This document shows, piece by piece, positions 19,945-30,692 of a stretch of DNA of 64,000 bases (its first letter is position 1; every line of letters starts with the position of its first letter). Made by a program: the position numbers and the translations under genes. This DNA comes from Selaginella moellendorffii (Eukaryota > Streptophyta > Lycopodiopsida > Selaginellales > Selaginellaceae). The DNA is taken from positions 641,824 to 705,823 of the forward strand of contig NW_003314279.1 of the NCBI RefSeq assembly GCF_000143415.4. Direction: 5' to 3'. The notes under the pieces were generated by a model. It searched no databases. It was not told where the DNA came from and was given only the letters and a program-made list of their open reading frames with translations.

Positions 19945-21792
19945 ATGGAGTGCACAGTGGATGGGTTGAAAAAGGTCAGAGACAACCTAGATGAGGAAAT
20001 TGTGCTAAGGATTACAAAATTGGATTCCAAACCTGGTTCTGTTGCGGGAAAGATTTGTGTAACTGATGGAAATGAAGTTATGGAAGCATATGCATCCTTT
20101 CGTATGGCAAATGCCATTAGTTCTTGGGCTATCCGAGAAAAAAGCCTCATAAAACTTATTGATTATGCATTTTGTGAGATTGACAACAAACAGTAAGCTT
20201 ATGTTTGTTCTTCATTTCTTTCTTTTTTTTTCCTGTTACTATTAATTCTTTGTTTTTACAGATCTTTGATAATTTCCGACGTTTTTTACATGGAGTGTGG
20301 GTCTTGGAAGCATATACCTGACAAAGCCATTGCTGTAGAGGAGTATAAAGGAGTGAGTGTAGCTTTCATTTGTTTAAGAGTTTATAAATATAAGTGTTTG
20401 TTTGTTTTTTCAGATGAAAAAACGTATGTGTGATGGAAATCAAAAGGTTCATGTTTGCATCATCAAAGTATTAACTGTGTTACATCCAATTTATTACAGG
20501 GAGAAACTTCTATGAGGCATGGGATGAAAGAGTCCCTTATAAGAGAGATAACTAATACTTTATATGCTTGGTCTTTCCGTGGAAGAGTGACTCACAAGGA
20601 AAGGCTTATAGAATATAGTCCTGGCAAATTTGTTTTCTCGTTTGATGTTGTCGACATCGAGTCTTCAGAAATTCGTGTTGTGAGTTTTGGTGTGGTTGCA
20701 AAATCGTTACATTCAGATATTATTCAGGATAAGGTCTACATATTTTCTGGTAGTGGTGGCATACAGCCTTCAAAAAGTCAGTATACTCCTTTTAAGTCAA
20801 AATGGGAGATTTTGGCAAGTAAGAACATGGTGTACAACATTCAACCTGATGATGTAGGATTTCCAAAGATTGTTTTGGATAGGAAAACTATATTGGAAGT
20901 ATCAGAGATGGAACCAGACACTTTTGTGGATGTGGTTGGTGTTGTTACATTGGTTGGACTGACAAATGTTACATGCAAGGATTCTGGGACTCTCATTAAG
21001 AGGAGGACGTTATGTCTTGGTGATGAATCAGGAAGGAGTATTGATGTTTGTCTTTGGGACTCCAAAGCTGAAGAGGAAGGGTCAAAAATATATGAAAAGT
21101 TTGAAAGAGGAGAGAAGCAGTTCTTGTGTGTAAAAGGTGGTAAGATATCTGAATACAATGGGAGGTCAATATCTGTTATAGGAGCTTCAACAGTTTTACT
21201 TGATGTTGATCTAGAGATTGTAGCTAGTGTACGTGCATGGTATTCAGTAACATTAGATTCCACCAGTTTCATCCATGTTACTGGGTCATCAGGCTCTAAT
21301 TTAGCTGTTCGTACAACAACAATATCTGAAATGATGGGACTTAATCTCAAGGTTATGGAGAGTTCAGACACTTACAGAATTACTGCTAACATCAGAGACA
21401 TTCGCATTGATAATTTTTCTTATCCAGCTTGTACAAGAGTTGTTAATGGCAGGCAATGTGGCAAAAAAGTCTCAAGTGCAGGTGAAGATGTTTGGTTTTG
21501 CATTTCATGTGATTCAGAGATTCAGGAGGTTGACCATAAGTATGCATTGCATGTGTGTATCGAGGATAGCTCTCAGTACGTTTGGGCAATTGCATTTCAA
21601 GAGGCTGCTCGAGAATTAGTTGGTTTACCAGCACAGGACTTTGCATCTATGCGTGATGAGAATTATGACGTTTTTTCAGCACATTTGGATGCTGTGCGTT
21701 CAAAAGTTTATACTCTAAAGGTTCGTTGTAAACTTGAGAGCTACCAGGACTCCGAGAAGATGAAATTTTATATTGTTGGCTTGGATGTGTGA
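19945..21792 (+). CDS. Replication protein A 70-kDa subunit (RPA1-like), 4 exons
   Basis: Inferred exons 19945-20192, 20262-20352, 20414-20446 and 20500-21792 keep frame and encode 554 aa; the introns are 69, 61 and 53 bp. The N-terminal ~110 residues resemble the RPA70N (DBD-F) OB fold. Central OB folds A and B include GETSMRHGMK ... YAWSFRGRVTHKERL and TFVDVVGVVTLVG ... LCLGDESGRSIDVCLW. The C-terminal DBD-C contains the zinc ribbon (Cys in ACTRVVNGRQCGKK and WFCISCD). RPA1 binds single-stranded DNA in replication and repair. It is transcribed opposite to the Helitron transposase and lacks obvious breaks, so it may be functional. It may be a Helitron-adapted RPA or a captured host gene. Confidence 0.85.
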
Positions 21793-22599
21793 GGTAACTT
21801 CAATGAAATGATTCAATATTTAAGTAATTTCTGTCTTTTTTTCTTTTTTCTTTTAGATAAATAGGATTGCTATGCAAGGAGCATTAGATTTTGTAGAAAA
21901 ACTTTATGTTGATTGTAGTAATAACTTGCAGTTCCATTATAAAATAAAATTTTTAGATGTTAAGTAGGTAAACATCCAACACTGTTTATTGCTTGGACGA
22001 AGTACAGCAGGGACAGGCGATTCTAATCCTCTATCTAAGCATCTAGCTTTATTTACTGTTAGCCAGCCAGTTTAAGGCAGTGACATTGAATATTCTTTGA
22101 GATGGCAGTCACAGGCTTGCTCTCCAACGTTTTTTTAATAATTTTTTCTATGGTAGCAACAACGAAATTAATCAAATCTTTAAATGTAATACCTGGGGGG
22201 TTATATTCTCATTCATCTAATTATATTTTGCCATCAAATTCTTTGAGTGGACAGAGGTGGCAATATTCTTTTTGGACAAAAGCTTCAGTACTAGCAGCAT
22301 CATACATTGAGCAAGAGGATGAGCAAGGACGACTTTGGCAGCATATATATATAGACAGCATTTTACAGTGTATGATTCTTGCATAACATGCACAAATATA
22401 CTACAAAACTATTTTTTAATGTGATTAGTCATTTTTTTTCAAATTGTTTCACTTGAAAATCATAAGCTTTGTAATCCATATGCAGTGAACAATCTGTGTG
22501 CGGCCTTGGGCTTTGACAAACAGCAGTTCTTGAGTCATGGTGACAGCAGTGGAGTCACTTAAGAAAGAAATGACAAGGGCTGTAGGGTGTAGGGGAAAG
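21793..22599. other. Helitron interior, no recognised gene
   Basis: Contains an open plus-strand frame at 22102-22386 with no recognisable family. AT-rich intron-like stretches follow the RPA1 stop. Nothing supports a gene. Confidence 0.4.
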
Positions 22600-22790
22600 C
22601 AGTCGAAGATCCCGCGTCTGTGTCCTGCATTCTCTCGAAGAAATCCCTCACAAGCTCGAGTTTACACACTTTCCATACATGTTAACAAGAGTTTTGCCGA
22701 CTACTCAATTGGATTTCAAAAAACTCTCTGGAAACTTGTCTGTTGGCGAGAATTCCTTTACCAAGAGCGGCTAAGATGGCACAAGCATCG
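22600..22790 (-). pseudogene. PPR gene fragment
   Basis: Minus-strand translation gives AILAALGKGILANRQVSREFFEIQ and, after a frameshift, VGKTLVNMYGKCVNSS. The TLVNMYGKC string is a diagnostic of PLS-class PPR proteins. Flanking frames are closed, so this is a captured fragment and not a gene. Confidence 0.7.
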
Positions 22791-22806
22791 TTCCAAAAAT
22801 AAGTGA

Positions 22807-23752
22807 GAAATAAATATCCAGAACATTTGTTTAAGGTGTGTATAGTTATGTTCTTTCATGCGGTAAAGGAAAACGGTAAAGGTCCTGTCACAAAAGACTG
22901 CCCTTATGGGAAGGAGAGCTAAGCACACAGGAACGAGGATCAAAAGTGTCAAACAGGATTCATTTGATTCCTGGAACTTGGAGCTTGGAGGTAGCCAAGA
23001 ACAAGAAATAGTTTGCAAGATATATGTTTCACTGCACACAACACAGACGCCTCTGTTCATTTGATTGTGAAGGACAAGGAGTTCAAAGTGGAGTGGATCT
23101 TCATCAAAGCTCCCAGGGAAGCTCCAGGGATGCATTGGCCACTGCTCGCTTTAGGTGTGGGACCAACAACATGCGTTGGAGCTTGAGCAGGCAAGGCATC
23201 ACAAAAAGCCATCACAAAGCTTGTTTGTTGTCTTGAGAGCAGACATGCTATATCTGTGAAATACCAGAACCAACAGGAGAAGAGTTCTAGCTTCTCAAAG
23301 TCCAAAAACTAAACACTGTAAACAGTGCTTTTGTATAGACTAAAACAACTTTTTTTTTATCTAAAAGAACTTTATAAACCGGAATAAGTTGCTGATTAGA
23401 AGGACTTCAAGTTTCAACACGGTGCTAAGGGTTATTAAGTCTTAGGTATCAGAGTTTTTGAAATAGTAATTTTTTTGATATCTGTAAAGTCTTCAAAAAG
23501 GAGTCAATTCAGATGTCATCTACTCATTCTGAATAGCTCAGCAATTTGAGTGTGAAGAGCACTGGCCTCAGTTTGTTCGTTTTTTTGTGAGTTACATTTT
23601 AAAAACATTTGGATGAGTACATAGGGTAACCACACAGTAAGAGGGATCTGTAAGAGTAGAATACAAGAAGGTACTTCTTCTATTCCTGCTCTAGGATATC
23701 TAAAACTGAGACTTTGGTGAGAATATCATATTTTGATTTTCATGATCTTTGA
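22807..23752. other. Helitron interior, no recognised gene
   Basis: One plus-strand stretch around 23045-23170 has coding-like composition (KDKEFKVEWIFIKAPREAPG), but I cannot assign it. Several T-runs and stop-rich AT stretches make the rest look non-coding. Confidence 0.35.
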
Positions 23753-24370
23753 CTACAGCATGTTCTTCTTAATGCAAATGTCGAGAAGGTCTTCCGCATC
23801 TTTGAATGGATTGTATTCGAACGTGTCCTCAGCAAATGTAGTATCAACTTGTAAAGCAATACCTTCAAGACGTATTGGTTTCCACTGCTTGATGCCTCGT
23901 TTAGGATGCAGGTCATTCATAGTGTTGAGGAGTTCCTGAGCCATATCTCCTCTAAATTCCTTGCAAACATCAAATGGAACACCGAATCCATAATGTAGTG
24001 CCGAGAATACATATGGATTAATTCCGTTGGTTTTTTTGTCAAAGATTTTCTGAATTTCTTTTTTGTGTGGGAGCCGATTGTTGTAAAGCTTTCCACTAAG
24101 TCTATGAGCTGTAAGTACCGTAAGTGCTGCATGCAAAAACAAAAAACAAATATATTTATTCTACTTGAAAAAGAAAAAATTAAATTGGATCCAAGCTTAC
24201 CTGGGGCTACCAGTTTCTTTTTGTTAATCTTCTTGAACTGTTTTATCTTTTCTTTATATTCTTTAATCTTTCTCGAAATTCCATCTATGTCGTCAAAGCC
24301 ATAAATAAATTCTTTTGGTGGGCATCCAAGTACATCTAGTAGTCGGGCTTGTTTGTCATTTGGAAAGAAC
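23753..24370 (-). CDS. Unrecognised protein, at least two exons
   Basis: An exon ending at the stop 23753 (129-codon frame) joins in frame to an upstream exon at about 24199-24370 through a 60-70 bp GT..AG intron. The join gives ...KKKLVAPALTVLTAHRLSGKLYNN.... The upstream exon is Lys-rich and probably coiled-coil (ISRKIKEYKEKIKQFKK). Further coding-like sequence lies around 24440-24590. I do not recognise the family. It may be the 3' part of the gene whose start is at 25672, giving one multi-exon minus-strand gene, but the connecting exons could not be fixed. Confidence 0.4.
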
Positions 24371-25285
24371 CTGTTTCATAGTGTTACATGTGATAGTTTG
24401 TTGTGCATTTAAAGCTAGGTATATTACTTTCCGTTTATTACGAATTCTCGATGATAAACACGCTCTGTTTTTCTCCTTTGAATATTTGCCAAAGCTTCTT
24501 TCCAGATTTCTGCTGTTCTGGTTGCATTGCAAATTTCTGCCATTGCTTGTAATAGAACCTACATTAATCTCTAAGTCGATAGTTAGTCAAATTTGATTGT
24601 GATATCTTCTCAATAGGTACCAGGCTATCAGTAGAAGTGACTGGTCAGCATAGACCAGCAACTGTCACTATTATTTTTCTTGCCTTGTTTTATGTTTTTT
24701 TTCATTTTTTATTTGGTAAGAAACTTACAGAGTCTTTGGCTCCGCACGGTGGTTTGTCTTCTAGCAAATACCTAGATACAAATGTTAAACTGTAACCTTT
24801 TAAATATTAAACTGTAACTGCTTTCCTGGGATAAATATCGCTTCAGTCTACTGACCAAACATTTATAAAGTCATACAAAAGATGTACATTGCATTTACTG
24901 GATGATATCAAACATTTGCTTCACTTTAAAACCTTTGTTTGCTTCCTTCTGACTCACTCAAAGAAATTCCAAAGAGATTGTTGGTTGCGTCATTCGAGAG
25001 CAATTGCAAGCCAGTGATGGAGTATCCAGCCCGGGTCTCTCGATTGTCTTGTGCATCAAACTTCTCCACGTGTTGCATCTCCTCAAGATTGAGCTTTGCC
25101 CCATTTTCCCTGTCAGAGGACTATCTTGAGACAGATTTTGCCCTGCATATCGCTCTGGTTGAACATCGCTGTGGAGGAGGACACGATTCACTGTTTGACA
25201 CAGCCATAGGCTTTGTAGCGTTTTGTACACATAGTGTTGTTGTATGGCAACGTAAACACATTCTTTTTGGTAATAATCATGTCTA

Positions 25286-25672
25286 TTACATGTGTTTGTC
25301 TAGTTTTGCAGTAATTTGTCCATCTTTACATCTTAACTGGCATATGTCACCTACACTTGCTCTCTGCATGCTCAAAAATTCTTGCCATTTCATATCAGTC
25401 TTGAATTTATAGCTTGTGTAGTTTGTATTTAGTAGTTCAAACATGAATTCACTATCTTCTTCAAATACAAAAAGTATTTTGTGACCATTTGTACATGGAA
25501 AAGAGCACTGGATTGCTCTTTCAAACCAGTCAGATGCAGTCTTCCAAATAAACAAAAAAAAAAGAGTGAAAAAAAAAACTTATTCCAAAAAAATGTTAAC
25601 AAAAGCATCACTTACTTGTATCCAAACATTTTCACAAAAATGAAAAGGTCGCAAGATAATCTCCATATCCAT
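25286..25672 (-). CDS. Unrecognised protein N-terminus, possibly B3-like
   Basis: Exon 1 (25616-25672, 19 codons from ATG) joins at a GTAAGT donor to an exon from 25540 down to the stop near 25286 or a hidden donor before it. The product contains HKILFVFEEDSEFMFEL and YKFKTDMKWQEFLSMQ, then VGDICQLRC. The WQEF...GDxC pattern faintly recalls the end of a B3 DNA-binding domain, but the match is weak. The ATG is only 26 bp from the F-box ATG on the other strand, so the two genes would share a promoter. Confidence 0.4.
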
Positions 25673-25698
25673 GACTTGCCCTAAACCTAATTGCAGTT

Positions 25699-26916
25699 AT
25701 GAGGGAGCTTCCCTTCCTCCCACACGAATTATTATTCAAGATAGCTTTTTCCAGTGGCTATCACAGTGCCATTTTCTCCTGTGTGTCTAGAGAGTTTCAC
25801 AGAAGGTGTAACGATGAAAGAATTTGGAAAAAACACTGTCAGAATGATTTCGTGGTGTGCTCACGTATTACATTTGAAAGTGCAACATGTCAAACATTCA
25901 GAGTATATATATATTTTTTCTACTCTTGTTTTCTCAAATCTAACTGTATTTCCTTATTTTCTTGTCTATAGGAAACTTACAAAAGCTGGTATATGGTATT
26001 TAAAAGATACAACTTTAACATTGTAAAGCAGACAAGAAGTATTGTCATTCAATTCAAATCATTTATACATCTGAATGTACCTGAGTTTTTCTCATCAATA
26101 TTAGGGAGGATGCCAAATCATGTGTTAGATGATGTCGAATTGGTATTGGGAGTGCCTTTACATCAGACACTGAGGTGTTTTCTATTGTCAATGAATGGAC
26201 AAGGAAGCCATGATATGGCTGAGGGTCTTGAAATACAGGAGTATAGAGGACTGATTGGATGTTATTGGACGAATAATACATTTGTCTGCTCAAAGTTTTT
26301 GCATCTTGGAGAAATTTGTTCATTAGCATTAAAGTTACGTGAAATGCCTATTGCCTTAGGAAGACACATGATCCCGTTTGGTAGTTCACTCAATAATTCA
26401 AAACTCTATATTATGAATATGCAGACAGGAGATATTTTTATTAGTGCAAAAAACTTTTGGAGTAATAGTGAAATGATCCCTTGTACACCACCAGGAATTA
26501 GAGGATTTTCATCTTTGATATCATGGCTAAGGAATTTGTTAAAGTGTCTACGTAGAACAGCATTTTGTTTTATCAAGGACCCCATAAAAGCAATTTCCCA
26601 GGGTTATCTAAGACGGTATGAAAAATATTTTGTAAGTGTTCTTTTAAAGTCAAACATTTTTTTAAAATTTACCTTTTTTTTGTAGCATGGATGTATGCCA
26701 GCCCCAGATCTATCGTCTTTCAATACTGCTGAAGGTTTTACATATTTAGCGTTTGTGTGTTTGGATATCGAATTCATAGGAGAGTTTAATGGTGTCAGGC
26801 TACTTGTTTCTACTTCCAAGAATGATAATGAAGATAATTTGGTATATGAGTTCAACATGCAGCATTGTTTACAAGAGGTTCCACAATGTGTGTTAGTCCT
26901 TAAGATGGTGTATTGA
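25699..26916 (+). CDS. F-box protein, SKIP16-like, C-terminus short
   Basis: Three exons (25699-25902, 25972-26631, 26686-26916) with 69- and 54-bp introns encode 364 aa. An F-box lies at residues ~2-50 (LPFLPHELLFKIAFSSG ... FHRRCNDERIWKKHC). An SMI1/KNR4-like region follows (VELVLGVPLHQTLRCFLLSMNGQ ... YRGLIGCYW, then LYIMNMQTGDIFI). This order matches plant SKIP16-type SCF adaptors, which bind SKP1 and present substrates for ubiquitination. The ApaG domain that ends SKIP16 is not recognisable; the last exon may be a degraded or substituted tail. The gene lies inside the Helitron, so it is a likely captured host gene. Confidence 0.75.
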
Positions 26917-28029
26917 CATCCTTTTTTCTGTACAGCAATACATATGGGACAATAAGACATATGTTGTAATGACAAAAAAATTCAGTCTGGAGGTGCATAC
27001 TTGTTTTCTTTGTTTGGAGAAAAGTGATTCAAAATCAGACTGTTTTGAAGTTTCATTCATTGACTATTTATATTGATCCTGAAGTCCTTCACTTTTCGTT
27101 ATTTTTAAAATAGCCTTTTTTAAAAAAGAAAAATTGTATTTTTTTATGTCTTTATATAAAGAAACTACTTAGAAATCTTGAAAAATGTGTATCAAACAGG
27201 TCTAATCCTTTCTATTACTATATGAAAACCCAGATACTTTTTAAAAGTAGTTTTCTATTTCTTTTTATTTTGTTTTTTAAAAAACCCCCCTAATAGTTTC
27301 TATGGCAAGTGCCTTGATGTGTTCCAAATCAAATGTAGTGTTTTCTTCAGATGAGAGTGAGCAAAGTTGTGATAATAGGATGAGCAGAAGGCTTTACCAA
27401 ATGAAGAACACGAATACAGTTATAATGGAGCTTTGCTTGTTATTCTCTTTGAAAAGGATGCGCAAGACAAACATATATCTCATATAGATCACCTACCTCT
27501 AAATACCAGATGCATGAAATAAAGTCATGAGGTACTTTTGGTAGTGATTGAAAATTCACTGTTGCAAGGTGGGCTTCCAGATAATCACAGTTTAATCAGT
27601 GTAGCACTTGTCTTTCTTCATAAGATCTAGGTCTTTGAAAAGAATTGTCCCCTCAACAGCATCAGAATGACATTGAAACAGCAATTTTCCAAGACTATAA
27701 TTAACCAACTTCATGTCACCTATTGCCAAGTGAACTGCATTTTCACTTTACAGGTTTGAAAAATGGCCAGCTTCTAATGCCATATTCCTGTTAAGTAATA
27801 AACTAAGATGTGTAGCCTATGAATGACTCACTGAATCTCATTAGAATGAAGGAATACCACAAGTCCTTGAGGATTGTCTTCTTGTCCCTCAGCTAGACAT
27901 TCAGAGACGTGAAACTTTGGGACGTAATTATCTCTGGGCATGTATTTCAAAACCACGTTAGCATGATTTTAGGTATTTTGTCCACCAAAATCTGGTGAAA
28001 GGTTTGGAGAAAGGTACTATAGCTTTATC
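26917..28029. other. Helitron interior, no recognised gene
   Basis: Stop-rich sequence following the F-box gene. The 61-codon frame at 27302 shows no family signal. Possibly F-box 3' UTR plus captured non-coding DNA. Confidence 0.4.
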
Positions 28030-28260
28030 CATTGTTTTACAGCACTTTTTCGAGCTTTGGACTTTCAAACCAAAGTCTGCAGCTTCACACAAGGTTTGTT
28101 TCCATGGGACTCAACTCAAGTCGGAATTTTATATGTAAGCGCTGTAAGAGTAAGTGCATGATCTACTTGGCGGCAGTGGCTACAACGTACGGGCATGAAG
28201 GTGAGGCAATGGATCTGGTCTGGCAGATGAGTCTGGACTGGTTGCATGCAATTATGTAAG
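28030..28260 (+). pseudogene. Probable PPR gene fragment
   Basis: The plus-strand frame ends with YLAAVATTYGHEGEAMDLVWQM, which resembles the PLS-PPR consensus AAYGHHG-EAxDLFWQM. There is no other PPR repeat in frame around it. Likely a captured and mutated repeat. Confidence 0.5.
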
Positions 28261-28794
28261 CATGCAGATTTTCAGACCTGATAGGCGGCACTTACAGTAT
28301 GTTTAGTGGCTATAAGCATATTCAAGCTTTATTTTAAGATATAAAGCTTGTGTATACAGGAGAAAAAGTGGCTATAAATTCCTTGGCTTACTTTGTCAGT
28401 GGGTGTACACATCTTATCTTTGAATATGCACTAAAAGTATGGAGGCCACAACTACCTTATATCTGCTTCCTTTGCGAAGGCATTACTCTACATGTAGTGA
28501 ACACACATGTCTGCTTTTTCATTTGCACAAGTAAAAAAGAGTAGCCTACACTTGAGCACAAGAAGCACCAGCTGCATTTCTTATCATGCTCTAGTGGATA
28601 CAATATGTTTACAACGTCTAATACAATCCTATGCTGAATAACAGGGAACTACCATTCCTTGTCGACGCCATTATACAACCATCTGCTACAAGGCCTCCGA
28701 TATTATCTATAGCTATGTCGGTTACATTCATCTCGGAATATGATAATTCTAGATTCTATTTAAAAAGAATTAAACTTATTATCTTATAATTTAT
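28261..28794. other. Helitron interior, no recognised gene
   Basis: Only short ORFs on both strands. The segment precedes the 3' end of the RPA-like gene and may contain its 3' UTR. Confidence 0.4.
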
Positions 28795-30034
28795 TTAATC
28801 TGGTACAAATCCAATTAAATCATTTCGTTCTCCAAGCAAAAATTTTCCTTTGGGTGCATTTTTCTTCATATATATTTTTGCTTTTGTTGAATCCTTCATC
28901 CAGAAATCCAGTAGTGAAGCTGATGACTTGTACAGAAGATTGACAAGATAAGAAGGTACGTTCAAGCTGATAGTCATATCTTTTGAATGCATATGGCCTT
29001 GCAAATTAATGTGCTGTTTGATTGGGCCAGTATAATTGCACGACGCACATATTGCTGTGTTTTTAGAAACTCGTTTTGTAACCGTTGTGTTGCATGAACC
29101 ACAAACCATATGAATTATTAAAGGACACCGATTGTCAATCTCGAACCAACCAGGTATCTGCATCAACAGCCTATTATTCTCCAATTTAAAAGGTTAAAGG
29201 GCTTTACCCCTTCACAGCTAGTGCCAATTGAACGGTACAATGTCGTTAAATATCGAATCCTTCTGTGTTCAATTACTGGTGTAATTATAGTCATGCCCGT
29301 GACATTTGCACGCTTATACATTCCATCCCCTTGTAGATTTATAAAACACCTAACAGGTGCTTTTCCAGAAAGAAATTCACACATGAGCTCCCTAAACATT
29401 TCGATGGATGTGCTTAAAAACTTAATCTGCAATAATAATAAGGTAAAAAAAACTTAGTGTTTGAGACAATTTATTTCAATACCATCAGTGTATCATCTGA
29501 ACCACAGTTATCAGCAACAATTATCTCAGCACTGTTGTGAGACAGGTAATTTGCCTTTATCATAACAGCTTCAATTGACCCTACTGCATCACGTCCTCTA
29601 TGTAATTTGATAAAATTTGCAATAGACAATGTCTGAACAGGAAGCCGTAACACAGGAGGTCCCCAAAAAAATTCCTCGATGACAGTTGAGTGACTAATTT
29701 TTAATGTATATCTCCACGTTCCTCTATCATACTTTGGAACTGCTGGGACAACTTCAAATCCAATTATCTTCAGCCACTTTCCTCTTGCAAATTGTTGAGA
29801 TCTTTTTTCCGCTACCTCAGGATACATCCACACTGTGATACTTTCATTACCCGTGAAATCAGTCATATCAATTCGTAGTCGGCTACCTCTGGGAGTAGGT
29901 GTATTTTTTCTAAGACCATAATAGTTAAGAGTATATCCAGCAAACATTAAGTTACCAGCACTCTCATTTATCATATGTATATCTATCGCTTCTTCTATGG
30001 CCATATGCTTCAACTGTTCTGAATCGACAGACAT
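28795..30034 (-). CDS. Helitron RPA-like OB-fold protein, 3 exons (377 aa)
   Basis: Exons 29483-30034, 29208-29426 and 28795-29157 join with phase-0 introns of 56 and 50 bp. The first exon contains an OB-fold region (RLRIDMTDFTGNESITVWMYPEVAE, then ARGKWLKIIGFEVV). The last has a four-Cys zinc ribbon (VCGSCNTTVTK ... ICASCNYTG) like the RPA70 C-terminal domain. It is on the same strand as, and downstream of, the Rep-helicase, which is the usual place of RPA-like accessory genes in plant Helitrons. Expected role: single-stranded DNA binding during rolling-circle transposition. No frameshift is seen. Confidence 0.75.
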
Positions 30035-30083
30035 TACTTCTGTATCATTTTTTTTATAACGGCCAGCATCATCTTCATAAATT

Positions 30084-30692
30084 CATATCACAATCTTAGA
30101 AATCGTTAGTCAATCACTTCTATGTACATCTCACCTGATTCATCGTTGGAACTATCTGTTTTATCTTCAAAAAAGTGAACATCACTATTTTTCACTTCAT
30201 TTTCTAAGGGAAAAAAATTTATGACATGAAAAGAATGCCTCTCAAGTACCTGGTTTTTCGAAAACGTTTGCTTGTTCATCACTAGGTTTAAGTTTTATAG
30301 CATCGTCATCCTCGCATTTCATTTGACAGGTTCTTGTCCACTCATCCATGATGTTTTGCATTTTATCTGACAATATGAATCACTTATTTTGCTTTGACTT
30401 TTGATTGCTGTTTACTTGACAGTTTGTGTTGCATGCTTGTACACATTTCATTGTCTTTGTCCATTTTCCTCTTGCCACTTTTAATGCTTAGTAGCTTAAG
30501 ACCTGCATAGCCAAACATCATGTTTTTATCAAACATTAATACTTGCCTCTTACCATCACATCTCTCAACTGTGGAGTTTTCATTCTCCATCTCTTCAAGA
30601 ATGTTGTAAACTTTTTTCTTGGATTCAACCCTAACTTCTCCTATGTCATCTTTCAAACTCTTAATTATTAACAGCAATTGCGGCACAATCAT
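30084..30692 (-). CDS. Unrecognised acidic/basic protein exons
   Basis: A 102-codon frame (30384-30692; LIIKSLKDDIGEVRVESKKKVYNILEEMEN) is followed on the same strand by GT..AG-bounded short exons around 30251-30365 and 30140-30205. These encode acidic stretches (KCEDDDAIKLKPSDEQ, DKTDSSNDES). They may form a small gene or the 5' part of the RPA-like gene. I do not recognise a domain. Confidence 0.35.
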
